From NCBI GenBank assembly GCA_028280265.1, contig JANQMD010000012.1, positions 50,848 to 114,847 of the forward strand: a DNA stretch of 64,000 nt. The letters run 5' to 3'. Shown here one piece after another: positions 1 to 9,643 of this stretch (the first letter of the stretch is position 1; every line of letters begins with the position of its first letter). Origin of the DNA: Flavobacteriaceae bacterium (GTDB lineage: Bacteria; Bacteroidota; Bacteroidia; Flavobacteriales; Flavobacteriaceae). The position numbers and the translations under genes were made by a program. Below the pieces are notes generated by a model. It saw only the letters and a list, made by a program, of their open reading frames with translations. It had not been told where the DNA came from and did no database searches.

Positions 1-2
1 AA

Positions 3-1631
3 TCAGGAAATGAAACAGGTTCGTTTATTGAAAATATCGCTATCCGTACTGTAAATTCTGCAAACCCAATTATGGCTGCTCCGAGGCCTAGAAACTCGTA
101 CATCAGTAATGGTGAGGCTACTCTAGCTTTATCAGATATCAAAGAAGGTCGTCAGGATTTTGCTTTTCAAGGTGATGGATTCTGGTTACATGGAACTGGT
201 GTTACTGTACAAGGAAATGTTGTAGCTAGTTGTACAGGACATGCTTATGTATATTGGACAGATGGTCTTATAGAAAAAGGATTGGGTATGGCGCGTGGAG
301 ATATCGATGCGCATGTTCCAGCTTCTGAATTTCCATCACTCAATCAAATGCTCAAAAATTGGAAGGCAAGCAAGCAGCATTTCGTTTTTGATATATGGTA
401 TCTGAAATCTCGCCCTTTTAAAAATAATATTGCTTATGTTTTTCCAAGAGGAGTACAAACCTATTATGTTCACACAGAATTTCATCAATCTGTTGAAAAC
501 ACCAATGATTCTGAAGAATGGTACAACGATCTTCCAGGTGCATACAAAGATCAATTAGATTTGGTTTTTGATGGCACTATCTTATGGAATATCGGAAAAG
601 TTGGATTTGAGCATAATCATACGGCGAATATTACCATCCAAAACTCACGTATTGTTGGCTATGGCAGTAGAACAGGTTTTGAAAATTATGGCGTCAATCC
701 AGCACCTAACTTTATCTCTTATGAGCCAGAGGTAATAGGACTAGACTTAGACTTTTTTCATAACACACATCGTTGGAATTTATACAATAATACCATAGAA
801 GGATTTGCTGACAACGCTGTAGGAGTTGCACTTCCCATAAATGCAAAAGTAACATTGGATGGAGGAACATTCAATAATAGCGGTACGGATATACTCATTG
901 GTAGCCCCGATCGAAGCCTTAGTGATTCTTTCGGTAGAGGTATGCTCTCCACAAATATCACAAATTCTAAAATCTTAATTCAGGGGAATATTACATTCCA
1001 AAATCCAAATAAGAACATTGTAATGGATCCTCAAATTTTCTACAATGAGATAGACGGAAAAGGGTTTGCTATGTTAGGAGTTCCGAGAGTAGATGATAAA
1101 TATTTTTTTGCAAAACAAGAGATTACTCTAAACTTTGGCCCCTTCAAGAATGTCAGGGCCTACTATAATGAGCAGGATGCTAATTACACTCCTATAACTC
1201 CAGAAAACCGTTGTTCTTTTGCAGAAGACCCAAAATGTGTTGGAAGTGAATATGTTAACAAAACCAATGCACAATTAAAGTCGCAATTCAATAATTCATT
1301 TGCTGGATCTATTACACCAAGCACAGCTGTAACTCATCCAATAGTAATAGGCGGTAAGATAGATAGTAACATCCCAAATGTTGATTCAGAGCTGAAGGTT
1401 TCTATATTTCCTAACCCATCAGCAAGCGGTCTTTTTAACATTTCTAAAGATCAATCTGTAGAGATTGAACATATTGCTGTTTATAATCTCCTAGGACAAC
1501 GTATACGGAAAAACGCTCTTATTAATAGCAACCAAATCAGATTGAATCATGCAAAATCAGGAATCTATATTGCTGTAGTTACGTTTAAAAATAGCGCCGA
1601 AACACAAACTTTAAAATTGATTGTTCAATGA
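3..1631 (+). CDS. Secreted parallel beta-helix protein with T9SS type A sorting domain (5' partial)
   Basis: The reading frame is open from the left edge of the window through the first ATG at 72, so the true start lies outside; only the C-terminal 542 residues are present. The body is rich in Asn, Gly and short beta-strand repeats (GDGFWLHGTGVTVQGN, NITIQNSRIVGYG, FNNSGTDILIG), as in right-handed parallel beta-helix proteins; it resembles the helix part of G8-domain (CEMIP-like) polysaccharide-active proteins. The last ~75 residues (VSIFPNPSASGLFNIS ... YNLLGQRI ... SGIYIAVVTFKN) form a typical type A T9SS C-terminal domain. It is therefore expected to cross the outer membrane through the type IX system and be surface-attached or released. 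The substrate cannot be told; a polysaccharide is an inference. Confidence 0.75.
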   Translation, partial: SGNETGSFIENIAIRTVNSANPIMAAPRPRNSYISNGEATLALSDIKEGRQDFAFQGDGFWLHGTGVTVQGNVVASCTGHAYVYWTDGLIEKGLGMARGDIDAHVPASEFPSLNQMLKNWKASKQHFVFDIWYLKSRPFKNNIAYVFPRGVQTYYVHTEFHQSVENTNDSEEWYNDLPGAYKDQLDLVFDGTILWNIGKVGFEHNHTANITIQNSRIVGYGSRTGFENYGVNPAPNFISYEPEVIGLDLDFFHNTHRWNLYNNTIEGFADNAVGVALPINAKVTLDGGTFNNSGTDILIGSPDRSLSDSFGRGMLSTNITNSKILIQGNITFQNPNKNIVMDPQIFYNEIDGKGFAMLGVPRVDDKYFFAKQEITLNFGPFKNVRAYYNEQDANYTPITPENRCSFAEDPKCVGSEYVNKTNAQLKSQFNNSFAGSITPSTAVTHPIVIGGKIDSNIPNVDSELKVSIFPNPSASGLFNISKDQSVEIEHIAVYNLLGQRIRKNALINSNQIRLNHAKSGIYIAVVTFKNSAETQTLKLIVQ

Positions 1632-1675
1632 TGTAAGAAATATCAATAACGAGAACAAGCTAGAAGTTATAAATT

Positions 1676-2191
1676 TTAATTCTTTGAAATTATTTTAGAA
1701 TCTAATTTGTCATAATCTTCCTTTGTAATAGGGACTCCATTAATTTCATCAATGTCCCAGTCCTGTGCTATTTTCCATATGCCTCCTTCTTTTTTTAATA
1801 CTACGCTAAATCTTCCGTAATATTCTTGTATCCCAGATTCTCTCCATGAAGTAACTTTAAAGTACCCTACTTCATAGGCAATATTAGGGGCGTGAATACG
1901 GTGCTCGTGCTTGAACTCTATTTCCCTTTTAGGTTGATTTTTTAACCTATAATTCTTTACTATTCTGTCTCTATATTCATCCCCTATGCGAATTCCATTT
2001 TTTGTGATTCTTAAAACATCATCTGTGTGAATCTGAAGGTGCTTTTCTCCATCTCTGGAGTTGTAAGAATTTACAAAGGATTTCCACAATTGTTCATCAA
2101 TCTCTTTAGAAAAATTGTATTTCTTATTCTCTTGAGATTCTACAGTAATTGCTCCTGTCATTAAGATGAGCACAAAAAATATTCGTTTCAT
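1676..2191 (-). CDS. Secreted NTF2-like (SnoaL/DUF4440-type) protein
   Basis: A 171-residue protein with an N-terminal signal peptide (MKRIFFVLILMTGAITVESQ) followed by one alpha+beta domain whose end (GRFSVVLKKEGGIWKIAQDWD) is the hallmark of the NTF2/SnoaL-like fold. The ATG at 2191 is preferred over an in-frame TTG at 2200, because it begins directly with the Lys-Arg n-region of the signal peptide. Family members are often small binding proteins or enzymes of unknown substrate; no catalytic residues can be assigned. It stands convergent to the beta-helix gene and downstream of the PorP terminator, so it is probably its own unit. Confidence 0.6.
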   Translation of the reverse strand: MKRIFFVLILMTGAITVESQENKKYNFSKEIDEQLWKSFVNSYNSRDGEKHLQIHTDDVLRITKNGIRIGDEYRDRIVKNYRLKNQPKREIEFKHEHRIHAPNIAYEVGYFKVTSWRESGIQEYYGRFSVVLKKEGGIWKIAQDWDIDEINGVPITKEDYDKLDSKIISKN

Positions 2192-2221
2192 GATATTCAA
2201 TATTTACAAAGGTCAATTTAT

Positions 2222-2258
2222 AAAAAAATCCTTGGAAGTATATTCGTTCCAAGGATTT
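2222..2258 (-). terminator. Rho-independent terminator after PorP/SprF gene
   Basis: A perfect 12-bp inverted repeat (arms 2226-2237 and 2247-2258, AAATCCTTGGAA and its complement) with a 9-nt loop. Read on the minus strand it ends in seven T residues, 20 bp past the porP-like stop codon. Confidence 0.85.
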
Positions 2259-2278
2259 CAATTGACTGTATTATATCT

Positions 2279-3166
2279 TTAGAATCGATATTTAAGGATA
2301 AATTCTAATGATCCATTATCATTGATGTTTGATGCGTCTTGAACACTAATATCATAAGCCGCTCCCAATCTTAGATTCTCTATCACCTCAAAGAGTCCGT
2401 ATAGTGATGTCGTTTCATCTATTCGGTAGTTCAGCCCTGCTGTATACTTGCTCTGTATCTCCATACTTGCTCCCACATCATAAGATGTTGGTGCTCCTGA
2501 TACCGTTCGCATCATAAACCTAGGTGTTAGCGTTAAGTTGTCATTAATATTGTAGTGATATCCTCCTCCTAAGTAGAAGTGAGAACGGTCAACCGCAGCA
2601 CTAGGTCTATTGCCCTGCTTCTCATAACGCTCACCACGTAAAAAGTTTGGTGTCGACACAGAGATGTAAAACTTCGGATTCTGAATGTTGATCCCTGCTC
2701 CTATGTGAGGATTGAAAAAACTCTGATTCTGACTAAACAATGCATCGGTCCCTGAGTTGTTTGCTCTGGTAAGGTCGATGTTCACAAAACCTCCTCCTGC
2801 TTTCAGTCCAAAGTAGAGTTTTGTCTTCTCTCCCACTTTTAATTTGTAGGAAATATCTACTGCTAAATCCGTCTCATTAAGGACAAACACACGGTCGTTA
2901 ATTGCTGAGATTCCAATTCCTAAGTTATTCCCCAAGGGTCTTGAGTACGCAAATGAAATCGTCCTTGGTGCATCATCAATACCTAAATACTGACTCCTGT
3001 AGACCATGTTCAACTCTGGGGAGTCTTTGATTCCTGCAAAGGCAGGGTTGATAATGTTCATATTAAAGTTATACAGGGTAAAGTTTGGGTCTTGTTGTGC
3101 ACTTGCCTTATGGATTCCTAACAAAGCAAAAGTGATGGTAATTATGGTGATGATTGATCTTCTCAT
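2279..3166 (-). CDS. PorP/SprF family type IX secretion system membrane protein
   Basis: A 295-residue outer-membrane beta-barrel-type protein. It opens with a signal peptide ending KASAQ, followed by the family signature QDPNFTLYNFNMNIINPAFAG (split: QDPNFTLYNF, then NMNIINPAFAG) and ends in the barrel-terminal F (FILKYRF). PorP/SprF proteins serve T9SS cargo with type B (CHU_C) tails and are commonly encoded next to that cargo. Here it lies only 41 bp downstream of the large CHU_C gene on the same strand, so cargo and partner probably form an operon. Two in-frame ATGs exist; the one at 3166 is chosen because the upstream ten residues (MIQQHQTSTI) are not signal-peptide-like. Confidence 0.9.
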   Translation of the reverse strand: MRRSIITIITITFALLGIHKASAQQDPNFTLYNFNMNIINPAFAGIKDSPELNMVYRSQYLGIDDAPRTISFAYSRPLGNNLGIGISAINDRVFVLNETDLAVDISYKLKVGEKTKLYFGLKAGGGFVNIDLTRANNSGTDALFSQNQSFFNPHIGAGINIQNPKFYISVSTPNFLRGERYEKQGNRPSAAVDRSHFYLGGGYHYNINDNLTLTPRFMMRTVSGAPTSYDVGASMEIQSKYTAGLNYRIDETTSLYGLFEVIENLRLGAAYDISVQDASNINDNGSLEFILKYRF

Positions 3167-3207
3167 GATTGTACTTGTTTGATGTTGCTGTATCATTTCT
3201 GCTTTGA

Positions 3208-6200
3208 TTAATAATTAATGTATAACCATCCTCGAGTCGGTCTACTACCATCTCCTAAGTCTATCAAGAAAAGGTAAGGTCCTACTGGAAGCCTTGTATT
3301 GCTTCCATTATTACTAATCTGATTTGATACGGCTTGCCAATCATTTTGATAGCCTTTTTGTTTAAAGACTAGCTTTCCAGATCGGTTGTATACGCTTACA
3401 ACACTGTTTGGAAAGGCCGTGATATTTTCAATCACCCAACCGTCATTAACACCATCATTGTTCGGTGAGAATCCATAGGTTCTGGTTTGTCCTATGGCAG
3501 TTGAGCAAGAACTATTATCTGTATCTTGACTATCGATGATACCATCGCCATCACAGTCTTCATTGGTATCTGTGTTTCCGTTTCCATTGACATCTGTGTC
3601 ACAAAAATCGGCAATGCCATCTCCATCTGTATCTACTGTATTGATAACTATGCTGAAAGCATCTGAAAGTACACTGGTGTTCATCGCGGCATCTGTTGCC
3701 CGAGCTGTGATACTATAATTACCATCGGCAAGAGTTATTCCTGTATGATCGAGGGTAAAGAATCCTGCCAATGTTGTGAGGGTAGTTCCAATAGATGTAC
3801 CTCCGATGAAGACTTCTACAATAGAACCTACCTCTGCGGTTCCCGTAATCTCCAATGTGTTGTCTCCTGTCATCTGAATGTTCCCTGAACAAGTATACTC
3901 TGAGATATGTGTAATGAGAGGTTTATCAGGCGGCATGTTGTCATAAGCAATCATAAACTGAGCAGCAACATTGCCATTCGTTGCTGCATCCTGAGCTGCT
4001 CCTTGTGCAATGTTTACGGTAACATCTGCACTAGCAGATGGAGTGATTAGAGCTGAATAAACTGTGGTACTACTCGCCACAAAGTTACTTGCTGTTCCGT
4101 TGGTTACACTCAAATCACTTATATCAAAACCAGTAACAGCCTCACTAAACTGAATATCTAAGGTAAAAGCCGCATTGATGGGACTCATCGCTATTGTACT
4201 CATAGTAACTGTAGGTACTGTAGCATCATACTGTGTAGAGTGTTCGTTGGAAATAGTATTCCCATTCCCAGCAGCATCTTGCGTTAAGTTCTCTGGCAAG
4301 AATACAATTACTCCTCCATCAGAATTTGGAGTGATGGTAGCGGTATATACAGAACCGCTGCCCGATAAATTACTTGCAACTCCATTACCAACATTCAAAT
4401 CGGATACCGTAAATCCGCTTACCGACTCACTAAAGGTAATTGTGACACTGTATGCCGCATTCGCAGGGCTTGTTACCCCTGAACTGATTACTACTGTTGG
4501 ACGTGTGGCATCGTACAAAATACTAAACTGGGTCGCTGCTGTATTTGGATTGCTAGCTCCATCTTGGGCTACATTGGCAGCAACGTCTAATGTTATATTT
4601 CCATCGGCTGTTGGTGTGATGGTTGCTGAATAAACACTTCCGCTGGTAGCATTGAAATTACTCACCATTCCATTGCCTACTGTGATATCTGACATTGCAA
4701 AACCTGTTACATTCTCACTAAAGATAAAAGTCGCGGTAAAGGCTCCGTTGGTTGGACTTGTTGCGCTCGAGGTAATCGCTACTGTTGGGCGAGTACCATC
4801 GTATAAAATACTAAACTGAGTCGCTGCATCATTCCCATTATTGGCATTGTCTTCCAACGTATTTGCAGCAATGTCTAAAGTAACGTTTCCATCTGCCGTT
4901 GGTGTAATCGTTGCAGTATAAACTGTGGTACTAACCATTGTAAAATTACTAATAGCTGCATTGCTTATTGTAACATCTGCCGCTGCAAAGCTTGCCATTG
5001 CCTCACTAAAGGTAAAGGTTGCCGTAAAGGCTGCATTGGTTGGATTAACAGCATTGGATGTAATCATTACTGTAGGTCTAGTTGCATCATAAGTAAGTCT
5101 TAGTGTATTCGAAGCTGTGTTATTATTTGAATTACTAGATACATCTTGAAATCTATTAGCACCAATGTTTACCGTTACCTCTCCATCCGAAAGAGGCGTT
5201 ATCAAAACAGAATATGTTAGTGGGTTGATCCGATTGAATATACTAGCTGTACCATTCGTTACGGTTATATCTGTTAAGTCAAAGTTTGTAACCGCTTCTG
5301 AAAGTGTAATCGTAGTTGTAAATGGAAGATTTGTTGGTGAGCTTGTGATGGTACTTAAAACTACTGTAGGTCCTGTAACATCTTGGGTTGTAAAGTTCCA
5401 GGTCGAATTTCCAGTAATTGCTGAATTTCCTAGACCTGTCCCATTCTGTACAACTCCCGCAGGAACCTCTACATATATTTGTGTTTCGCCAGGGAGGTTT
5501 GTTGATGGATTGATTGTAACTACATTATTCGCAATGGACACTTGAGCGCTTGTTACATCGATCGATTCGATAGTTGCATTTCCATTAACGTTCTTAATCA
5601 AGATATTTCCTGTTCCTTTTACTACGTTCTGGTTAAATGTCATTGTCAGATTTCCTCCAACTGTTACATTCACAGCATTATCAGCTGGTGTTGTTGCAGT
5701 AAGCACTGGACTATTTACTTCTGTAATGGTAGGAATATTTACGTCGCTAGATACATTCCCCGCAGTATCAACTGCCCGTACAACAAAGTTGTTTGCTGAA
5801 TCTGCTATTAAATTTACATTAAGACTCCATGTATTACTGCTTACTGTAGCATTTGCTAAACTTGTCGAATTATCAGCAGCTCCATCATTATTTACATCCG
5901 CATACGCATGAACAGTAACACCATTCTCTATGTGAGTTCCACTAATCGTTTGTGTTGCTGAATTCACTGAAATCGTTGAGGATGGAGTAGTGACTACTGG
6001 ATTGGCAGGAGCTACTGCATCTACCAAAACACTCGACGTTGAGCCTACTGAGTTTAAGGTTAACGTGGCATCATTCCCCGATCCATCTCGAAGCGTCCCT
6101 CCGTTAGCAGCCAATGTACCTACTGCAATACCATCCGTGTCCGATTCTCCAGATTGAATTGTATATCTAAATAATAAATTTTGTGTTCCTGAGCCACTTT

Positions 6201-7581
6201 GGTAAGTTGCTTGTCTTGTCGTTGAGCCTATTGTAATTGCTATTTGAGGAGTCCCTCCTGTAGTAACTACGGTAACATTCTCATTAAAATTAACTGTGAA
6301 GTTTAAGTTTTGACTCGCGACATAGGTCGCATTCGATGGTACACTTACACTGCTCACTGTTGGAGCTACTGCATCTACCAAAACACTTGACGTTGATCCT
6401 ACTGAGTTTAAGGTTAACGTAGCATCATTGCCCGATCCATCTCGAAGCGTCCCTCCGTTAGCAGCCAATGTGCCTACTGCAATACCATCCGTGTCCGATT
6501 CTCCAGATTGAATCGTATATCTAAATAATAAATTTTGTGTTCCTGAGCCACTTTGGTAAGTCGCCTGTCTTGTCGTTGAGCCTACTGTAATTGCTATTTG
6601 AGGAGTTCCTCCTGTGGTAACTACGGTAACATTCTCATTAAAATTAACGGTGAAATCTAGGTTTTGACTCGCGACATAGGTCGCATTCGACGGGACACTT
6701 ACACTCGTTACTGTTGGAGCTATTGCATCTACCAAAACACTTGAGGTTGATCCTACCGAATTTAAGGTTAACGTAGCATCATTACCCGATCCATCTCGAA
6801 GCGTCCCTCCGTTAGCAGCCAATGTACCTACTGCAATCCCATCCGTGTCCGATTCTCCAGATTGAATCGTATATCTAAATAATAGATTCTGTGTTCCTGA
6901 GCCGCTTTGGTAAGTCGCCTGTCTTGTCGTAGATCCTACTGTGATTGCTATTTGAGGAGTTCCTCCTGTGGTAACTACAGTAACATTCTCATCAAAATTA
7001 ACTGTGAAATCTAGGTTTTGACTCGCGACATAGGTCGCATTCGATGGTACAGATACACTTTGAACAACTGGACCTGTCGTATCTCCACTTGCTGAATTCT
7101 GTAAAATAATTTCATCAATAGCATATTGTCCTGAACTGGCAGCTCCAGTTATCGTAAAAGAAGTGACATTGGTCCAGCCTAGCATAGCTGTTGCACCTGA
7201 ATTAGGAGAGTGACTACTCATCACTACACTGTTGGACCCTCCTGTGGGTGTAAATGTTAGAGTTTCTCCAAAACCTATTGGATCCGCATGGTATATCGAT
7301 GTAATGTCTACAGGTGATGCAAAGGATACAATCATAGAGGTTGCAACCGATCCACCATCAGTAAAAATTGAATTTCCTGTTACTCCACTGTAGTTCGCGG
7401 AAGTAATATTCACTGTAGAACCACTTGAAGAGATTGTAATGGTATTCCCGGCTAATTCAGTTGAAGTTACTGTAGCACCATTATCTACAGCACCACTTTC
7501 CCATTCAATAGTTGTTTGTGAAAAAGAAAAAGTGATGGAAAAAAAGAGTAAGAAAGAAACTAGGAGAGTAATTTTCTTCAT
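3208..7581 (-). CDS. Giant Ig-like repeat surface protein with T9SS type B (CHU_C) C-terminal domain
   Basis: A 1457-residue secreted protein. It starts with a signal peptide (1-21, ending FSFSQ) and a ~150-residue N-terminal region. Next come three nearly identical 118-residue repeats starting SVSVPSNATYVASQ (about residues 170-525), then five diverged Ig-like repeats of the form PTVxI-S-xPTNxxFTxTFxFSEAV (roughly 740-1240, Big_12-like). A cluster of Asp-rich calcium-binding type repeats (DTDGDGIADF, DCDGDGIIDSQD) precedes the type B tail GFSPNNDGVNDGW ... GWLYINY. The CHU_C tail directs secretion by T9SS and usually cell-surface display; SprB-like adhesins share this layout. It probably acts as an adhesin or gliding-related filament, with the adjacent PorP/SprF as partner. 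Function beyond surface display is inference. Confidence 0.9.
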   Translation of the reverse strand: MKKITLLVSFLLFFSITFSFSQTTIEWESGAVDNGATVTSTELAGNTITISSSGSTVNITSANYSGVTGNSIFTDGGSVATSMIVSFASPVDITSIYHADPIGFGETLTFTPTGGSNSVVMSSHSPNSGATAMLGWTNVTSFTITGAASSGQYAIDEIILQNSASGDTTGPVVQSVSVPSNATYVASQNLDFTVNFDENVTVVTTGGTPQIAITVGSTTRQATYQSGSGTQNLLFRYTIQSGESDTDGIAVGTLAANGGTLRDGSGNDATLTLNSVGSTSSVLVDAIAPTVTSVSVPSNATYVASQNLDFTVNFNENVTVVTTGGTPQIAITVGSTTRQATYQSGSGTQNLLFRYTIQSGESDTDGIAVGTLAANGGTLRDGSGNDATLTLNSVGSTSSVLVDAVAPTVSSVSVPSNATYVASQNLNFTVNFNENVTVVTTGGTPQIAITIGSTTRQATYQSGSGTQNLLFRYTIQSGESDTDGIAVGTLAANGGTLRDGSGNDATLTLNSVGSTSSVLVDAVAPANPVVTTPSSTISVNSATQTISGTHIENGVTVHAYADVNNDGAADNSTSLANATVSSNTWSLNVNLIADSANNFVVRAVDTAGNVSSDVNIPTITEVNSPVLTATTPADNAVNVTVGGNLTMTFNQNVVKGTGNILIKNVNGNATIESIDVTSAQVSIANNVVTINPSTNLPGETQIYVEVPAGVVQNGTGLGNSAITGNSTWNFTTQDVTGPTVVLSTITSSPTNLPFTTTITLSEAVTNFDLTDITVTNGTASIFNRINPLTYSVLITPLSDGEVTVNIGANRFQDVSSNSNNNTASNTLRLTYDATRPTVMITSNAVNPTNAAFTATFTFSEAMASFAAADVTISNAAISNFTMVSTTVYTATITPTADGNVTLDIAANTLEDNANNGNDAATQFSILYDGTRPTVAITSSATSPTNGAFTATFIFSENVTGFAMSDITVGNGMVSNFNATSGSVYSATITPTADGNITLDVAANVAQDGASNPNTAATQFSILYDATRPTVVISSGVTSPANAAYSVTITFSESVSGFTVSDLNVGNGVASNLSGSGSVYTATITPNSDGGVIVFLPENLTQDAAGNGNTISNEHSTQYDATVPTVTMSTIAMSPINAAFTLDIQFSEAVTGFDISDLSVTNGTASNFVASSTTVYSALITPSASADVTVNIAQGAAQDAATNGNVAAQFMIAYDNMPPDKPLITHISEYTCSGNIQMTGDNTLEITGTAEVGSIVEVFIGGTSIGTTLTTLAGFFTLDHTGITLADGNYSITARATDAAMNTSVLSDAFSIVINTVDTDGDGIADFCDTDVNGNGNTDTNEDCDGDGIIDSQDTDNSSCSTAIGQTRTYGFSPNNDGVNDGWVIENITAFPNSVVSVYNRSGKLVFKQKGYQNDWQAVSNQISNNGSNTRLPVGPYLFLIDLGDGSRPTRGWLYINY
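6011..7072 (-). repeat. Three tandem 354-bp repeats inside the CHU_C gene
   Basis: The same segment begins at 6011, 6365 and 6719 (motif GCTA-TGCATCTACC on the plus strand), an exact period of 354 bp (118 codons). The copies differ by only scattered single bases, mostly synonymous, which suggests recent amplification or ongoing gene conversion, unlike the neighbouring diverged Ig-like repeats. Confidence 0.95.
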
Positions 7582-7665
7582 AATGTATTTTGATTAGTTA
7601 TTGATTTAAGGGGTGACTAAAAATAATAAAAATGCCCTGTAAATACACGGTTTTTTGGTACGGAC

Positions 7666-7694
7666 ATAAAAAAAACAGGTATTTCTACCTGTTT
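7666..7694 (-). terminator. Terminator after tail-collar gene
   Basis: Inverted repeat AAACAGGTA (7673-7681) and TACCTGTTT (7686-7694) with a TTTC loop. The minus-strand transcript ends in a run of T. It lies 24 bp past the stop of the tail-collar protein. Confidence 0.85.
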
Positions 7695-7717
7695 CTATTG
7701 TATTGTGTAACCTCTTA

Positions 7718-8371
7718 TTAGCTTCTGGAAGGGAAAATTCCTTGCAAACAAATAATATAGTTAATCGGTAAATAAGGTTGCATGTTGTTGTGAGCTAAGC
7801 TACTTCCATTAATTCCTACAGTTACCGTTGGGTCGGGTAAGTCTAACGTAGCATTTACAGATCCTAAATCAACAGAAACCGATCCTGCTGCCATGTCTAC
7901 AGCTGTTCCCTTTCCATAAATATTAAGATTGTTTGCCCCAATATTTCCTGTCTTCGCTAAAAATGCTCCTGCTGGATCTGTAGCTTCTGCGCTATCAGAT
8001 ACCGCTTTGATAACCCCATCTTTAGACCCTAAGTTGATAGGAGTCGTCGTTGAGTCAATCGTTGCGGAAGCTAAGTGATTGTGAACAGGCATTTCAGGTA
8101 TGTTTAAGGTATGAGTTTCTGCTCCTCCTGCACCAACAATTCCTTGAGGATGAAAACTTAATCCTGGTCCTCTACCAGGTCCGAGAGGGACTCTACCACG
8201 TAAATCGGGTAAGGCAAATGTAGTTCTTCCATCTCCTCCATAGATAGTTCCCAGTAAAGAGAACAAGGCGGGAAATTGACTAACAGATAACAACTGTCCT
8301 TCACAGAAGGCCCAGTTTCTGGGGGCGAAGTTTCCGGCAAAAAGCATGATGGATGCCATCATTGATTCCAT
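7718..8371 (-). CDS. Phage tail collar domain protein (microcystin-dependent protein family)
   Basis: A 217-residue protein. The start at 8371 gives the usual opening of this family (SIMLFAGNFAPRNWAFCEGQ, then LLSVSQFPALFSLLGTIYGGDGRTTFALPDLRGRVPLGPG), which is the tail-collar domain. An open extension to 8551 exists but encodes 60 residues unlike any family member and is discarded. The C-terminus NNMQPYLPINYIICLQGIFPSRS is the conserved end of such proteins. Originally phage tail-fibre modules, stand-alone copies are frequent in bacterial genomes, often in tandem, with unclear roles. No other phage genes lie nearby, so it is not evidence of a prophage. Own terminator follows. Confidence 0.85.
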   Translation of the reverse strand: MESMMASIMLFAGNFAPRNWAFCEGQLLSVSQFPALFSLLGTIYGGDGRTTFALPDLRGRVPLGPGRGPGLSFHPQGIVGAGGAETHTLNIPEMPVHNHLASATIDSTTTPINLGSKDGVIKAVSDSAEATDPAGAFLAKTGNIGANNLNIYGKGTAVDMAAGSVSVDLGSVNATLDLPDPTVTVGINGSSLAHNNMQPYLPINYIICLQGIFPSRS

Positions 8372-8584
8372 AATAATAAAATTTAAAGTTAAACGAAACC
8401 CAAACCTAGCGATATGAAGTTGAGATTTATAGATGAGAAATACGCAATCCTGAAAACGCGTATATACACGTAGTGAATATATTCTCACGCATGATGAATT
8501 TTCGAAAAGACTTACTCTTTGTTTGCGTGTTTCTGGAATCCACTTTTTCATCGTATCATTGTAAGGTTATTTCATTTTTAAATT

Positions 8585-9166
8585 ATGGATGATTTTTTAT
8601 TGTATCTAGAACTCGGTTTTAAGCATGTTCTCGATTTAGGAGGATACGATCATATTTTATTTTTAATTGTGCTAGCTGTTGTTTTTAGTTTCAACCAATG
8701 GAAAAAAGCACTTTGGTTAATTACTTTTTTCACATTAGGGCATACGCTTACCCTAGGCTTTGCAGCCTATGGTATTATTAACATAAAAGTAGCCATTGTT
8801 GAGTTTTTAATTCCAGTGACCATTTTTATCACAGGACTTGCAAATGTGCTTAGAGTGAACAAAGCTTCTTCGGGAAAAGAACAGCTGAACTTATTTCTTG
8901 CTCTTTTCTTTGGGCTCATTCACGGATTGGGTTTCTCCAATTATTTCCGCCTGATGATTGGTAAAGAAGAAGATAAATTCCTTCCTTTACTTGAGTTTGC
9001 TTTGGGGATAGAACTCGCACAAGTGCTTATTGTTTTTGGCATTCTCATCCTAGGAACATTGTTGCAAAATTTTTTCAGAGTATCGAAAAGAGATTGGGTT
9101 ATGGTGACCTCAGCCATTGTGATTGGATTTACCATTCCTATGATGATTGAAAGGGTTTTTTGGTAA
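8585..9166 (+). CDS. HupE/UreJ family membrane protein
   Basis: A 193-residue integral membrane protein with about six hydrophobic segments and the family signature near the N-terminus (GFKHVLDLGGYDHILFLIVL, with conserved His and Asp that could bind metal), followed by LITFFTLGHTLTL and FGLIHGLGF. HupE/UreJ proteins are proposed nickel or other metal permeases; the flavobacterial members are not linked to hydrogenase or urease genes, and none is seen here, so the substrate is open. It is divergent from the tail-collar gene and 45 bp upstream of the dCMP deaminase gene, with which it may be co-transcribed. Confidence 0.8.
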   Translation: MDDFLLYLELGFKHVLDLGGYDHILFLIVLAVVFSFNQWKKALWLITFFTLGHTLTLGFAAYGIINIKVAIVEFLIPVTIFITGLANVLRVNKASSGKEQLNLFLALFFGLIHGLGFSNYFRLMIGKEEDKFLPLLEFALGIELAQVLIVFGILILGTLLQNFFRVSKRDWVMVTSAIVIGFTIPMMIERVFW

Positions 9167-9211
9167 AGATTTAACGTTCAATTTTTTAAAATCTAAGTAC
9201 ATTAGCGATTC

Positions 9212-9643
9212 ATGAATTCGAAACAACTCAAGTATGACAAAGCCTACTTAAGAATGGCTTTTGAATGGGGGAAATTATCGCATTGTAAGCGAAAACAAGT
9301 AGGAGCTTTGATTGTAAAAGGCAGAATGATTATTTCTGATGGGTTTAATGGTACTCCTACGGGTTTTGACAATTGTTGTGAAGATGAAGAAGGACTCACG
9401 AAATGGGAAGTTTTGCATGCAGAAGCCAATGCCATTTTAAAGGTTGCTGCTTCTACACAATCTGCCGAAGGTTCTACTTTATACATTACACTTTCTCCTT
9501 GTAAACAGTGTAGCAAGCTCATTCATCAAGCAGGAATTAAAAGAGTTGTTTATTCTCGTTCGTACAGAGATACTAGTGGTTTGGAATTCTTAGAAAAAGC
9601 AGGTGTAGAACTTCTATATTTACCAATAGATGAACAGAAATAA
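9212..9643 (+). CDS. Deoxycytidylate (dCMP) deaminase family protein
   Basis: A 143-residue zinc-dependent deaminase of the ComEB/dCMP-deaminase type. The zinc site is visible as HAEANAI (His69, catalytic Glu71) and SPCKQC (Cys97, Cys100). The N-terminal part with CKRKQVGALIVK and the NGTPTGFDNC loop are typical of dCMP rather than free cytidine deaminases. The reaction converts dCMP to dUMP for dTTP synthesis. The 3' end overlaps the following protease gene by 14 bp, so the two are translated from one message, an arrangement I recall as common in flavobacteria. Confidence 0.88.
   Translation: MNSKQLKYDKAYLRMAFEWGKLSHCKRKQVGALIVKGRMIISDGFNGTPTGFDNCCEDEEGLTKWEVLHAEANAILKVAASTQSAEGSTLYITLSPCKQCSKLIHQAGIKRVVYSRSYRDTSGLEFLEKAGVELLYLPIDEQK

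Noticed and set aside
6011..7072. CRISPR-like array
   Set aside because: The repeats are long, in frame and inside a surface-protein gene; there are no short repeats with unique spacers anywhere in the window.
7718..8371. Prophage remnant
   Set aside because: Only a single tail-collar protein is present; stand-alone members are common in bacterial chromosomes.
7718..8551. A longer 277-residue version of the tail-collar protein
   Set aside because: The extra 60 residues are unlike the family, and the start at 8371 gives the conserved N-terminus.
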